A program made the translations under genes and the position numbers. Shown piece after piece: positions 35,574 through 48,523 of a stretch of DNA of 64,000 nt. Positions within the stretch are counted from its first letter, which is position 1. Every line of letters starts with the position of its first letter. The notes beneath the pieces were generated by a model. The model saw only the letters and a list, made by a program, of their open reading frames with translations, searched no databases and had not been told where the DNA came from. The stretch is from Orobanche coerulescens (Eukaryota; Streptophyta; Magnoliopsida; Lamiales; Orobanchaceae): NCBI GenBank assembly GCA_033398695.1, contig CM065809.1:88455644-88519643 (forward strand). The letters are read 5' to 3'.

Positions 35574-35953
35574 AAATCTGTAACAGCCCAAAAACAGCGG
35601 CTATTACAGTGCCGTGGATCCCTCCTGGGACCCACCAGGCAATATCACAATATACACTTAAAATCTGACAACGTGGCACCGTACCACAATATTTATTATA
35701 ACCCCGGTGTGGAGTATGAGTTATTCATATTTTTAAATACAAGCAAACATACACAGGATCCAAACACGGTACAGACCATATGACGATGGGCAGTACCTAA
35801 CAAGTTTTAGTACATTCATCCGACACAAAAATAAAACGAAAGTCACGCTTAAAACATAACCGAACAATCAAAAGACTCGGGGCCCCCGAAATAGCATACA
35901 TCAGAATCCTCCGTCGCCATTGTGCTCCTCCTGTGCCTTGCCCTTTCCTCGCC

Positions 35954-37767
35954 CTGAAATACAAGTATTTGGCCCCAAACCACAGGGTCAGCTATACATG
36001 ATAATAATTCTCATGACATTATACAATTCATATATACTGATTTCAATGAAATTCACCGACTAATGAATATACCCCGAAGGCGTATAAACAATCAGTCCCA
36101 ACTGTCGAAGATAACCAAATATACGAACGACCATATACTATGGCTCAAGACGGACGTTACAGTACGCCCGATCCGGAAATGTGTCCGTGCACATGTCCAC
36201 CCCGTATACGGAATCCAGAATATACGTGGGACAATGTACCTAATTAGCCTCACGAACTACGTCTCGTGTGCACGATCTAAATGCGGAAAAACCTCCACGC
36301 ATGATCATCAAGTGCCCGGCTAAAAATCCTACACATAACCAATCGGCGCGCAGATATGACTCCAGAGATGTCACGATACAACATGACAACGAAACTCAAC
36401 GAATTACACTTTTTCCAAGAAATCGAACAACTCACCGAAGTGTCAACAAATCTCAACGATATCAAGGGTCCAAAAGTACGAATTTGGGTATACAATCCCA
36501 TGATGAAAACGGGACATCATCAAGAACAACCTCAAGTCACGAGACACAAGTTTATAGGTGTTTCATATACACGCAATGCATAATTATCATAAGAATCCAC
36601 ACATCATTATAACCAAGCAAGATAACTTGCCTCAATTCCGTAGACGAATAATCCTTCCTCGAATGGTCAAACGAACGGTATCCTCGTCTAACAATACTCA
36701 CGTGAACAAGCAACCTTGAATGAAATATAATTCATTCAACAACACATTAAATACGATAATGGTATTATCGCATAAACAATATTCACAAATCGATTATCCT
36801 ATCGATCATTTTAATGTTCTTATTACAAATCATCGTATGTTTATCATGATCATTACATATTCTAACCTTAATGTCAAATTCTTGATGTCTAGTTTATTAT
36901 TAATGCAATATCGTGAAAATATCTTTTTCAAATCATCGACACTTCCAATTACGATATAAGTTGTGTTTAATTACATTCTTCATTATTTACCAACGATTTC
37001 ATTCAAAACTTGATTACTATATGAAACATAAGTTTAAGTTTTTAGTGAATTAAGAACATCATCTTAATTTACGCCTCTTGACATGCATGGATTAATGAAA
37101 TGGAATTCGGCTATTCATCTACCGCATTTGTATCATCACATTTAACACAATTCTCTAAAGAACATTATCAACCTATCAATGTAGCGATTAACGCCCTTTA
37201 ACGAAATCGATAGATTCGAACATATGAAGATTACAACTTCCTTCTATCAACATTCATTGTTTTACTTTAAAGAATTTATTAAAAGCCTAGTTATATCATT
37301 GAATACTTGAGATTTTTGAAGTAACTTCATTCATCTAACAAAGATCATCTACAAAGGGTTAATATCATCTTTCCAACAATTTTATTACAAAGGTTTTAGA
37401 GGCCAAAAATCATGGTTCCATACTACCTTCAAGAATCAATAGAATGTTCAAGACAAATTTAACATTTCTCACTTTTAATCATTAAGGATATCATCCCTAA
37501 CATGTTCCAAGTGTTGAGACTAAAATCAACTTCCGATTATCATGCTATACCTCAGGTTTTATGTATATAATTATCAACACAATCACATTATGAAGTTATT
37601 TACATCAAGAAGTAACACTAATACCTTCAAAGTTAATCTTCACTTGGTTTGAGTATGATTCAATTAACTTATCATGTTTACACTAGTTTAAACTAACATT
37701 ATGTGAAGTATTAATCTACTAACATCATCATAAGCATGGAATTGATATGAGTTAAAGAAAGACCAAC
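35954..37767 (-). other. Putative LTR-internal intron, D 3' LTR
   Basis: Donor-like TTTAAG/GTTGGTC on the minus strand (weaker than the other families), acceptor TGTATTTCAG/G ending at 35954, branch-like CTGAC 37 nt upstream. The 5' LTR has the identical span of 1814 bp (43952-45765). Confidence 0.4.
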
Positions 37768-37977
37768 CTTAAAATGAAGAAAAACACCAACACTCCAAGG
37801 AATACACTTCAATCTCTATCTCTCCAAGTCACCAATCGAGTGTTGAAGCTCCAACACAAGTTAGGAAGGCTTAGAAATGAAGTTGGAAGGGAAAGGAGTC
37901 GTTTCCTAAGTTGGGAGATTGAAAGAGGTCGAGTAGGAAGTGAATGGCAAGTCATACATTTATAATCTGAACTTGAC

Positions 37978-38308
37978 ATTACGTACGTTAACGAACGTGG
38001 TTAACGTACGTTATAGCCTTTACGCACGTAATCTCATGATCATTACGTACGTAACCAATTTCATCAAATCTCCCTGTCTAAAAACACGCAGTTCGTTACG
38101 TACGTAACCAGGCAGCTATTACGTACGTAATAGCCGTTGACTTGGCTGTCGCGATCGCCTCCCGACCACCTACCCTTACTCGACCCCACCCGCCGAAAGG
38201 CGGATTGCTGGAGGATCTTCCGCATTACGTACGTTAACGCATCGATATTACGCACGTAAGGCGGCCTACATAGCGTACGTTAAGAATACATGTTAACGTA
38301 CGTTAAGT
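37978..38308 (-). promoter_or_regulatory. TTACGTACGTAA-type palindrome array, D 3' LTR
   Basis: About eight to nine copies including TTACGTACGTAA and TTAACGTACGTTA. It lies directly upstream (minus strand) of TATA at 37958-37965. The 5' LTR copy is at about 45976-46290. Confidence 0.75.
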
Positions 38309-38481
38309 ACTATAACAAGCATAAATGGAATTCTCGCAATATCACCCAACAACTAATATAGTATGAATGACCATGAATCCAATTTAACATAATTCGTCGG
38401 TACTTGCTACAACATCACAGATATGGTGCGAAAATACTTAACTTAAATCATGAAATACAATATTAAAGGCGAGGTATTACA

Positions 38482-38939
38482 TACTCCCCCTTAAAAGGAG
38501 TTTCGTCCCCGAAACTAAGGGGTAAACGATGGGTATCTCTCTCGCATGCTATCTTCGCCTCCCACGTAGCTTCCTCGACTCCATGTCTTGACCATTGAAT
38601 TTTTAATAAGGGAATCGTCTTGTTCCTCATTTGTTTAATTCTTCTCTCGAGTATCCGCACAGTCGTTCCTCATACGAATGGTCGTCGGCTATTTCGACCT
38701 CGTCGAATTGAATAACGTGACTTGGATCGGCAACATACTTCCTTAATCGAGACACATGGAATACGTTGTGAATCCGACTCAAAGTCGGTGGTAATGCTAA
38801 ACGATAGGCTAGGTCGCCTACTGCTTCCGGGGATCTCAAACGGACCAATATTCCTTGGGCTCAATTTGCCTCTCTTCCCGAATCGGAAAACACCTCTAGT
38901 AGGAGATACTTTGACCAAGTACATGGTCACCAACTTCAA
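38482..38939 (-). pseudogene. Integrase C-terminus and chromodomain of element D
   Basis: Several overlapping minus frames carry parts of one C-terminal region: a VSPTRGVFRFGKRGKLSPR segment, then ALPPTLSRIHNVFHVSRLRKYV, then a chromodomain with RNKTIPLLKIQW and VEEATWEA. It ends SFGDETPFKGE, whose codons run straight into the polypurine tract at the LTR edge. In chromoviruses the chromodomain directs integration toward marked chromatin. At least two frameshifts separate the pieces. Confidence 0.8.
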
Positions 38940-39226
38940 ACTCGAGTGGTCGTCGACGATTATCGCATATATGATTTCGGCGGCTTTGGGCCGTTAATAG
39001 ACGGCTCTTGATCGGGAAATCTTCTCGTGGCCGCCAATAACATATCAGTTCCGTACCAATAGATTCGGATAATTCGTCCCGGACAAAGGGGACCTACAAC
39101 GACCATATAATGCCTCATAAGGTGCCATCATGATCGAGGCGTGCAGTGTTATTGTATGTGAATTCTACCAACGGTTGGGCTTCCATCAGGAAGCTTCCAA
39201 TCGAGAGCACATGCCCTCAACATATC

Positions 39227-40618
39227 CTATAGAGTTTGAATTGTCCTCTCAGACTGACCGTCGGTCTGAGGATGAAAAGCCGTACTGAAGTTCAACTGTG
39301 TACCCATAGCACGATGAACCGCCTTCCAGAAGTGCAACACGAACTGTCCGTCCCGATCTGACACAATACTCTTAGGGGTGCCATGCAGTCTCACAATCTC
39401 TTTGATGAATAATTGGGCCAATTTCTCAGGGCCCCAAGTATCCTTGATCTCCAAAAAGTGGGCTGATTTAGTCAATCGATCCACAACCACCCAAATCGTA
39501 TTCATGCTTCGACGGCTCATCGGCAAACTAGTAATAAAGTCCATCGATATGTCTTCCCACTTCCACTCGGGAATCGGAAGCGGTTTCATCATGCCAGCTG
39601 GTCGTTGATGCTCAATCTTGACCTGCTGAGAGGTCAAACATTTCGAAACGAATTCGGCAACTTCCCGTTTCATGTTACCCCACCAATAATACGGCTTCAA
39701 ATCCTTATACATTTTGTTTGATCCCGGGTGTATGGAATACGGGGTAGCATGAGCCTCCTTCAGAATAGTATTCCTCAATTCTTCGTCTGCTGGTACACAC
39801 ACTCGGTTTTTAAAGCGTAACAGTCCATCCTCGTGAACCACAAATCCAGGGGCCTTCCCCTGATCGATTTCTCCTCGAATTCTGGATAAGAATGGGTCCG
39901 ACATCTGTGTCATCTTGATCGTCTCATCAATGGATGGTGAAATCTCAAGCATGCACAGTTGTCCCTGAATGCGTTGTATCCAGACCTCAATCTCTGGTCT
40001 CATGAACTCTAATTGCAACTCCCTCTGGGCGGTCAAACGAGCTAGCATCTGCTCCTGCACCGTCTTGCGGCTCAAGGCATCGGCAACCACGTTTGCCTTG
40101 CCTGGATGATAAAGGATCTCGATATCATAGTCTTTGATTAGCTCTAACCACCTCATTTGTCTCATATTCAACTCCTTCTGGGTAAAAATATACTTCAGGC
40201 TCTTGTGGTCCGTAAAAATCTGGCAGGTAACTCCATACAGATAGTGGCGCCAGATTTTTAAAGCAAACACTACGGCTGCTAACTCCAAGTCATGAGTCGG
40301 GTAGTTGACCTCGTAAGGACGCAACTGTCTGGACGCATAGGCGATCACTTTCCCGTCCTGCATTAACACGCAGCCAAGGCCCTGCCTCGATGCATCGCTG
40401 TATACCGCGAATCCTTCCGTTCCTCTAGGTAGTACCAAAACAGGTGCTGAAATTAATCGACCTTTGAGTTCATCAAAACTTTGCTGACATGCTTCCGACC
40501 ACAAGTACTTCTTATCTTTTCTCAACAGATTAGTCATCGGTTGAGCAATTTTGGAAAATCCTTCCATGAATCGTCTATAATAGCCTGCTAGACCCAGAAA
40601 ACTACGAACTTCCTTCAC
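39227..40618 (-). pseudogene. RT connection, RNase H and integrase core of element D
   Basis: A 463-codon frame on the minus strand. It starts at the [19 protein letters not shown] segment, then RNase H ([20 protein letters not shown]), the [14 protein letters not shown] linker and integrase. The integrase zinc-binding region has lost one Cys (CLTSQQVK where F has CLTCQQVK). The catalytic triad positions look intact: ISMDFI, SDRDGQF and SERTIQTL. The frame shifts at both ends, toward RT near 40610 and toward the integrase C-terminus near 39230. Confidence 0.85.
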
Positions 40619-41161
40619 GTTCTTCGGGGGTAGCTTGATCTCGGATAGCTTCCGTCTTACGTGGGTCTACTCTTACTCCCTCTGCTGATATCACATGACC
40701 CAGAAAAATAACTTCAGACATCCAAAACTCACACTTAGAAAATTTTCCATAGAGTTGTTCTCGCCTTAACGCATCGAGAACCTGGCGGAGGTGACACTCA
40801 TGCTCCTCATGATCACGAGAGTAGACCAAGATATCGTCAATAAAAACGACTACAAAACGATCCAGATAATTAATAAAAACCCGATTCATCAATTCCATGA
40901 ATCTGCAGGTGCATTAGTCGGTCCGAATGGCATGACAACGAACTCATAATGCCCATAGCGAGTGCGAAAAGTCTTCGGGACGTCGGACTCTCGAATCCGC
41001 AATTGGTGGTACCTGGACCTCAAGTCGATCTTGGAAAATACGGCGGCTCCTCGGAGCTGATCCAATAGATCATCGATGCGAGGTAAAGGATACTTGTTCT
41101 TAATTGTTACTTTGTTCGGCTCCGTGTCGATACACAAACGCGATCCGTCCTTCTTCCGCAT
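40602..41161 (-). pseudogene. RT core of element D in two frames
   Basis: The minus-strand segment 40889-41161 holds [13 protein letters not shown] and [13 protein letters not shown]. The segment 40602-40898, in another frame, holds RT active site FIDDILVYS and the LGHVIS motif. The frame break falls near 40895, and another joins the RNase H frame near 40610. The 41161 end is itself preceded by degraded sequence. Apparent single-base losses are frequent here compared with C and F. Confidence 0.8.
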
Positions 41162-41392
41162 TTAATAACACGGTGCCCCCAAGGGGATGCACTGGGCCGA
41201 ACATATCCTTTCTCGATTAATTCTTCGAGTTGTCTTTTAAATTCTGCATCTCGTCGGGGCCATACGATGCACGGTGCTTTCAAAGCGGGACGTCCGGCTC
41301 CAACTCAATGGTGAATTCCACCTCTCGTGGGGGTATTCCCGAAGCTCGTCTGGGAATACATCCGGATAGTCTCGAACTCTTCGGAATATCAA

Positions 41393-42439
41393 TCAATTTG
41401 GTGGCCGGTCCATTGTCTTAGTCATGTAACACCAATAACCAATGCATCCCTGGTTCAGTAATCTCATAGCCTTCATAGCGCTGATGACTCTCCCAGAATG
41501 ATTGGGATTATCACCCCGAAAAATACACTCGACGCCATCATCCGATGTGACGGTCACCATTCGTTTACCGACGTTAAGGACGGCATCGTGACGATCCATC
41601 CAGTCAATACCCAAGATTACATCATCTTTAGGTAAATCCACCACAATCAAGTCAGACAACCACTCACGGTTGTTCAAGCTAATCGGACAGTTCTGTACTT
41701 CACGACTCCCAAATATTCTTCTACCATCGGGTAGACCAATTACATAAGGTTCACAATTGATAACACGATTCAAATGCAAACGACTCAAACAAGAACTAGA
41801 CAAAAAGGAGTGTGAAGCACCAGTATCAAAAAGAACACAAACGGGCTGAGAGTGCATCTCGAGAGTACCTGCAATCATGCTGGCTTCGGGATCATCGGCT
41901 TTCTTCATCTCGTAAACTCTGGGTTTTGCAACCCCGGAAGCAGGTGTACCAACTTGATTCCCACGGCCCATCCCTTTGTTCGCCCCGGTAGTCTGGTAAG
42001 AAGCGGATGGAGGAGCACGTTCCTGAACAAAAGACTGTACTAGAGCAAGAGATGCTGCTGGGGCACGCCCGAGTCCACCCCGGCAATAGCGAGCGCGATG
42101 ACCGTTCTTCCCGCAAGTGTGACAGGCAACGGCCGGCTTCGGACACTTGGAGCTGATATGCCCCTGGTCCCCACGGTTATAACACACGACGGTGGTGATT
42201 GCCCGAGAGTGCGTTCTGTCGGTTTCGGTGCCATAGGTGGCCGCTCGGAAGGATTTAGCACAGTGGGGTTTCTTGAATACCCCGGTTCTTTGTCTCCTTG
42301 GAGTGCAGTTCTGGATCTCTTGTTGGAAAAGCGAGGCGCTTCTTAGAAATCTCCTTCGTGGTAAGTTCATACTCCAAAGCCTTCTCAATAAACTCCGGTA
42401 AGGTCGCATGCGGTGGTGATTGAGTAATTGCATCATCAT
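41393..42439 (-). pseudogene. Gag C-terminal region and protease of element D
   Basis: On the minus strand, a basic capsid-end region is followed by two zinc knuckles: CYNRGDQGHISSKC, with the second Cys changed to Arg, and CHTCGKNGHRARYC, complete. The aspartic protease has active site VLFDTGASHSFL at about residue 205 and the typical VILGIDWMDRHDAVL stretch. The frame stops before the RT region and is out of frame with the gag N-part. Confidence 0.8.
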
Positions 42440-42699
42440 TCGGGGTTTAAGCCTCTTGAGGAAATATTTGATTTTATCGGCTTCGAACGGACAAGCGACG
42501 TAGCAAAAGGGAGAAGTGCTTGGAATTTTTCGGCAATTACTAACACATCCTCGTCTTCCGATGGGTGGGGTTTAGTAATTCGGACGGTTTAGCTTCACGG
42601 AGGGGTGCGGGATAGTAACGATCTAGCATAAGATTCTTGAATTCCTCCCAAGTACTCGCGCCTTGGCAGCCTCATGAAAGCCACCAAGTATGGGCACTC

Positions 42700-43164
42700 T
42701 TATCGAGGTAGTAGGCCGCCACAAAGAACTCGATTTTCCTCTGGGCACTCCACCATCTCGAACAGTTTCTCGAAATGCTCTATCCAGTGTACAATGTCGG
42801 CAGGCTCAGATGAGCCTTCAAAAGTCGGAGGTCGCTGACGTGATATGTCGCTAATAATCCGGCTCACGATCCCGCCAGGCACCAAAGGCGGAGGCTGTTG
42901 TCCCTGCTGCTGACCAGTAGTATTCCTTTTCATAGTTTCCATCAGCCGACCCATTTGGGTCATCTGGGCCATCATGCCCTGCATCACGGTGTAAGGATCG
43001 GCACGTGCATTCTCTCCGGTGTGGTGCGATTGGTCCCGAGAAGGCGAATCACTGCCTGCGGAACTATGTTCCACATTCGCGCGTCTGTTAGCTCGTGGTA
43101 TCGGAATTCGGCCTCTTCCGCGGCCTCGTCCCCCTCTGCCACGGCCTCTAAGGTTCCTTTCCAT
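42700..43164 (-). pseudogene. Gag N-terminal region of element D
   Basis: Starts MERNLRGRGRGG, followed by an RGRGRGR tract, a QMTQM/QQQGQQ segment and the capsid start RPPTFEGSSEPADIVHWIEH. It is shared with E (RPPTYEGSSEPADIVHWLEH), so D and E are one gag group. The frame fails after EENRVLCGG. Capsid sequence continues in mixed frames through 42440-42700. Confidence 0.8.
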
Positions 43165-43577
43165 ACTGAAAGAACCAAGTCACAAGTACAGTTTGATTTA
43201 TTAATCATAAATCATGCTAAGTTAATAACAACAGGGTATTTCCTATCCAACAAAGCAGTTGTAAAGAATCACTGGCACTACAAGTGTTACACACTCAATA
43301 TCATATCAACATTAAGTCGAAACAATTCCAATCACATAATTAATTTAGGTTCTCTTCAAACAGATGAATTTTGCCTCATGGTAGCAAGATGCCAAGATAA
43401 GTAAGGAGACCAATACATCGTCAATATCATGCCAGTAATCAAATTATGGTTCATGAGAACATACCGTATTCGACGGGTCAGGCGCTTGCACAGGTTACAC
43501 GTGGCACGAAGTTTTCTTGATGCTATTTCGATTCTACAATGACTCAAAATAAAAACACACTCTCTGATACCATCTTC
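43165..43577 (-). other. 5' untranslated leader and primer site of element D
   Basis: Non-coding leader between gag and the 5' LTR. Minus-strand TGGTATCAGAGA (43561-43572) is the initiator-Met primer site, 5 bp inside the LTR edge at 43578. Confidence 0.85.
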
Positions 43578-46480
43578 TGTAACAGCCCAAAAACAGTGGC
43601 TATTACAGTGCCGTGGATCCCTCCTGGGACCCACCAGGCAATATCACAATATACACTTAAAATCTGACAACGTGGCACCGTACCACAATATTTATTAAAA
43701 CCCCGGTGTGGAGTATGAGTTATTCATATTTTTAAATACAAGCAAACATACACAGGATCCAAACACAGATGGACCATATAACGATGGGCAGTACCTAACA
43801 AGTTTTAGTACATTCATCCGACACAAAAATAAAACGAAAGTCACGCTTAAAACATAACCGAACAACCAAAAGACTCGGGGCCCCCGAAATAGCATACATC
43901 AGAATCCTCCGTCACCATTGTGCTCCTCCTGTGCCTTGCCCTTTCCTCGCCCTGAAATACAAGTATTTCGCCCCAAACCACAGGGTCAGCTATACATGAT
44001 AATAATTCTCATGACATTATACAATTCATATATACTGATTTCAAAGAAATCCACCGACTAATGAATATACCCCGAAGGCGTATAAACAATCAGTCCCAAC
44101 TGTCGAAGATAACCAAATATACGAAAGACCATATACTATGGCTCAATACGGACGTCACAGTACGCCCGATCCGGAAATGTGTCCGTGCACATGTCCACCC
44201 CGTATACGGAATCCAGAATATACGTGGGGCAATGTACCTAATTAGCCTCACGAACTACGTCTCGTGTGCACGATCTAAATGAGGGAAAAACCTCCACGCA
44301 TGATCATCAAGTGCCCGGCTAAAAATCCTACACATAACCAATCGGCGCGCAGATATGACTCCAGAGATGTCACGATACAACATGACAACGAAACTCAACG
44401 AATTACACTTTTTCCAAGAAATCGAACAACTCACCGAAGTGTCAAAAAAGCTAAACGATATCAAGGGTCCAAAAGTACGAATTTGGGTATACAATCCCAT
44501 GATGAAAACGGGACATCATCAAGAACAACCTCAAGTCACGAGACACAAGTTTATAGGTGTTTCATATACACGCAATGCATAATCATCATAAGAATCCACA
44601 CATCATTATAACCAAGCAACATAACTTGCCTCAATTCCGTAGACGAATAATCCTTCCTCGAATGGTCAAACGAACGGTATCCTCGTCTCACAATACTCAC
44701 GTGAACAAGCAACCTTGAATGAAATATAATTCATTCAACAACACATTCGTACGATAATGGTATTATCGCATAAACAATATTCACAAATTGATTATCCTAT
44801 CGATCATTTTAATGTTCTTATTACAAATCATCGTATGTTTATCATGATCATTACATATTCTAACCTTAATGTCAAATTCTTGATGTCTAGTTTATTATTA
44901 ATGCAATATCGTGAAAATATCTTTTTCAAATCATCGACACTTCCAATTACGATATAAGTTGTGTTTAATTACATTCTTCATTATTTACCAACTATTTCAT
45001 TCAAAACTTGATTACTATATGAAATATAAGTTTAAGTTTTTAGTGAATTAAGAACATCATCTTAATTTACGCCTCTTGACATGCATGGATTAATGAAATG
45101 GAATTCGGCTATTCATCTACCGCATTTGTATCATCACATTTAACACAATTCTCTAAAGAACATTATCAACCTATCAATGTAGCGATTAACGCCCTTTAAC
45201 GAAATCGATAGATTCGAACATATGAAGATTACAACTTCCTTCTATCAACATTCATTGTTTTACTTTGAAGAATTTATTAAAAGCCTAGTTATATCATTGA
45301 ATACTTGAGATTTTTGAAGTAACTTCATTCATCTAACAAAGATCATCTACAAAGGGTTAATATCATCTTTCCAACAATTTTATTACAAAGGTTTTAGAGG
45401 CCAAAAATCATGGTTCCATACTACCTTCAAGAATCAATAGAATGTTCAAGACAAATTTAACATTTCTCACTTTTAATCATTAAGGATATCATCCCTAACA
45501 TGTTCCAAGTGTTGAGACTAAAATCAACTTCCGATTATCATGCTATACCTCAGGTTTTATGTATATCATTATCAACACAATCACATTATGAAGTTATTTA
45601 CATCAAGAAGTAACACTAATACCTTCAAAGTTAATCTTCACTTGGTTTGAGTATGATTCAATTAACTTATCATGTTTACACTAGTTTAAACTAACATTAT
45701 GTGAAGTATTAATCTACTAACATCATCATAAGCATGGAATTGATATGAGTTAAAGAAAGACCAACCTTAAAATGAAGAACAACACCAACACTCCAAGGAA
45801 TACACTTCAATCTCTAGCTCTCCAAGTCACCAATCAAGTGTTGAAGCTCCAACACAAGTTAGGAAGGCTTAGAAATGAAGTTGGAAGGGAAAGGAATCGT
45901 TTCCTAAGTTGGGAGATTGAAAGAGGTCGAGTAGGAAGTGAATGGCAAGTCATACGTTTATAATCTGAACTTGACATTACGTACGTTAACGAATGTGGTT
46001 AACGTACGTTATAGCCTTTACGCACGTAATCTCATGATCATTATGTACGTAACCAATTTCATCAAATCTCCCTGTCTAAAAACACACAGTTCGTTACGTA
46101 CGTAACCAGGCAGCTATTACGTACGTAATAGCCGTTGACTTGGCTGTCGCGATCGACTCCCGACCACCTACCCTTGCTCGACCCCACCCGCCGAAAGGCG
46201 GATTGCTGGAGGATCTTCCGCATTACGTACGTTAACGTACTGATATTACGTACGTAAGGCGGCCTACATAGCGTACGTTAAGAATACATGTTAACGTACG
46301 TTAAGTACTATAACAAGCATAAATGGAATTCTCGCAATATCACCCAACAACTAATATAGTATGAATGACCATGAATCCAATTTAACATAATTCGTCGGTA
46401 CTTGCTACAACATCACAGATATGGTGCGAAAATACTTAACTTAAATCATGAAATACAATATTAAAGGCGAGGGTATTACA
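43578..46480 (-). repeat. 5' LTR of element D, 2903 bp
   Basis: Same length as the 3' LTR with scattered substitutions. It holds the same palindrome array (about 45976-46290), donor-like site (45765) and acceptor-like block (43950-43990). Confidence 0.9.
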
Positions 46481-46485
46481 AAATC

Positions 46486-47615
46486 AGAGTCCGGAAGCCA
46501 AAACGATGAGAAACGGGCGAAAACAGCAGTTTTTGGTCATGAGCCGCGGCACAAACCAAGTGAGCCGCGACACACGAATACAACCAGCGAGCGCTGAAGC
46601 ACACTGTACTGTGAGCCAGCCTAAGTGAGCCGCGGCCCAAAAGAAAAAATGCGCCCAGGTATAGGTGCTGGGCGTTAAGGGGCCGCGGCACAGCCTAAGT
46701 GAGCCACGGCCCACCGGGCGGTTTTGCTGAATATTCCGTGTTTCTGGGCCGTTTTGGAGCCTGTTCCCGACCTAATCGCACGGACGCATTTTGGAGGCTT
46801 AGGACTGATATAAATAAGCATTGAAGGGCTGAAGAAAAGGGGGGATCGATCGGGAAGAACAGAGGATGGGATTGAAGAACACCAGAAGAGGAGATTTGTG
46901 GGCGACGACAAGACCACGGATCCCTATGTTTTTTCTTAATTTTTCCATATCGTAGTTTCTAGATCTATTCGAGTAGGATTTTGATTGTAGCCGATTACAT
47001 GACGGTTTGATTATTTATTATTATTTCGATTTACTCGTTATTCTATTGAATTGGATTCTTCTTACTGTTCTTAATGCTTTTTAATTGTCTGGCCAACAAT
47101 TAATTTGTTTTGAATGTCTTTATGGATTCGGGAGATGAAATTTAGGCATAGTTCTTGTGAGATGAATCATAATTTTCGTGAAATAGGGATATACTCATGC
47201 GAATTGTGAAGCCTGTTATTGTGGGGATTCTTGAACTGTTTTAGCTATTAATTATCTAATTCGAATAGTGATATATCGAGTTAATAATTCGTAGTATTTT
47301 CTATCGACCTTGGGAAAGGCTTTAGAATAATTTAGGAATTCCTGGCTTACAATCAATTGAATAAAAGTGAATTGAATTGAATAAATATCATTCTTGATTG
47401 TTTGAGGTGAAAATCATAATCCTACTCCCTTATTAGTATTATTATTATTTGTACTATTATTTAGGTATAAATTCCTTTTAATTGTTCTTCAAATAAAATT
47501 GTGAGTTGACTACATTTTGGTACTTAGTGAAATCAGTCCTCGAGGGAACGATACTCTACTTATCACTTTATTACTTGTTGACACCGTGCACTTGCGGCAT
47601 ATTGTGAGGGATTTT
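46486..47615 (+). repeat. Athila-like 3' LTR, right fragment
   Basis: Resumes at CAGAGTCCGG... after the AAATC duplication and follows the 5' LTR to GAGGGATTTT. The terminal CCCACAACA present in the 5' LTR is missing. Confidence 0.85.
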
Positions 47616-48523
47616 GTTAGGACTCCTAGTGCAACCCAACTTTCCATTTCAATCCCTTTCCTAATATGGTTGAGTTCACTAATATCAATTTAATCCACTA
47701 AAGAATTAATATTGCACTTCCAACCCAAATCCGAATTTACGAAATCGGGCTCCTTGTTTAAATATATTATTTCCCATGTTTAAGATATCAAATGTCCATT
47801 AATTAATTTTAAGCCACTGACAGCTTTAATTAATTAATATCTTATCTAAGAATAGTACCACTCGATCCTTATTATTATATCGGAATTAAATCCACATGCA
47901 GGGTTTAATATAATAATCATTATCGAGCTCCTCAAGGGGACATCATCAACCCGCATGATTCGAGACACGATTTATAGTAATAATAATATTTGTCATATAA
48001 ATAATATTATTGCCCAAGATATGAAGCTTATTGAGTCAATCATTTTGACTCTCACCTATGGTAAATCAAAAGAATAAATATTATAAATATATAACTAAAT
48101 ATTATATACTTAGAATTGAGATTTAATAATTACCCGAGATTTACGTTCTTCTTACAGTCAGTACAGAAGACACTATCTCACTTCGATCCAGTTCAACATA
48201 TGCAAATACGCTAATGCATGCTAATAGTGAAGACCATCTAATCTCAAGCATACACTACAACCTTTCATATGATTTATCTAATAATTATATAGGTTGTGAA
48301 CTATTATATTATTTTATAAGGCACCAATAATGTGATCTTCCGTGTGACACTAACACACCACATTATCTACAATATAAAATAATTAGACATTTCATTTGTA
48401 TAACCATAATGTGAATAAATATGCAAAACATGTGATTAAATATAATTAATATTCTCATAGGTAGTTAGAGGGAAATAAGGTAAGACAAGCATAAAGTATG
48501 CTTTGCAGTATACAACCCTAACA
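47616..48523 (-). repeat. Copia solo LTR, 5' part (right fragment)
   Basis: In minus orientation the LTR starts TGTTAGGGTTGTATACTGC, as in many Copia LTRs. It continues the left fragment at 21205-21772 once the Athila-like element is removed. AT-rich, non-coding. Confidence 0.7.

Larger units (their letters stand above)
35579..38481 (-). repeat. 3' LTR of element D, 2903 bp
   Basis: Plus-strand edges are TGTAACAGCCC and GGTATTACA. It contains the acceptor-like block with branch CTGAC (35952-35993), donor-like site (37767), TATA (37958-37965) and TACGTA-type palindromes (37978-38308). Confidence 0.9.
35579..46480 (-). mobile_element. Element D: structurally complete Ty3/Gypsy chromovirus with broken ORFs
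   Basis: Both LTRs are 2903 bp (35579-38481 and 43578-46480) and differ at few positions by eye. A perfect AAATC target duplication flanks the element (35574-35578, 46481-46485). The 5096-bp internal region carries, on the minus strand, gag, protease, RT, RNase H, integrase and a group II-type chromodomain, all in order but split over several frames. LTR similarity says the insertion is recent; the ORF damage must therefore be recent, pre-existing with mobilisation in trans, or a sequence error. Confidence 0.9.
21773..47615 (+). mobile_element. Athila-like Gypsy element, non-autonomous, carrying two nested insertions
   Basis: The 5' LTR is 21773-23032 and the 3' LTR is 35468-35573 plus 46486-47615. 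The primer site matches tRNA-Asp and the polypurine tract AAGTTTGGGGG precedes the 3' LTR. These are hallmarks of the Athila lineage. Without the insertions the internal region is only about 2.4 kb and encodes one unrecognised protein, with no gag or pol. LARD-A sits in the internal region and element D in the 3' LTR. The last 9 or so bases of the 3' LTR are missing. Target duplication looks like ATTAG (21768-21772) against GTTAG (47616-47620). Confidence 0.8.

Noticed and set aside
36063..36612. Plus-strand ORFs of 75-114 aa duplicated at 44061-44611
   Set aside because: Located in the paired LTRs of D. Duplication reflects the LTR pair and no domain is seen.
42898..43404. 168-aa plus-strand ORF
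   Set aside because: Antisense shadow of the gag N-terminus of element D.
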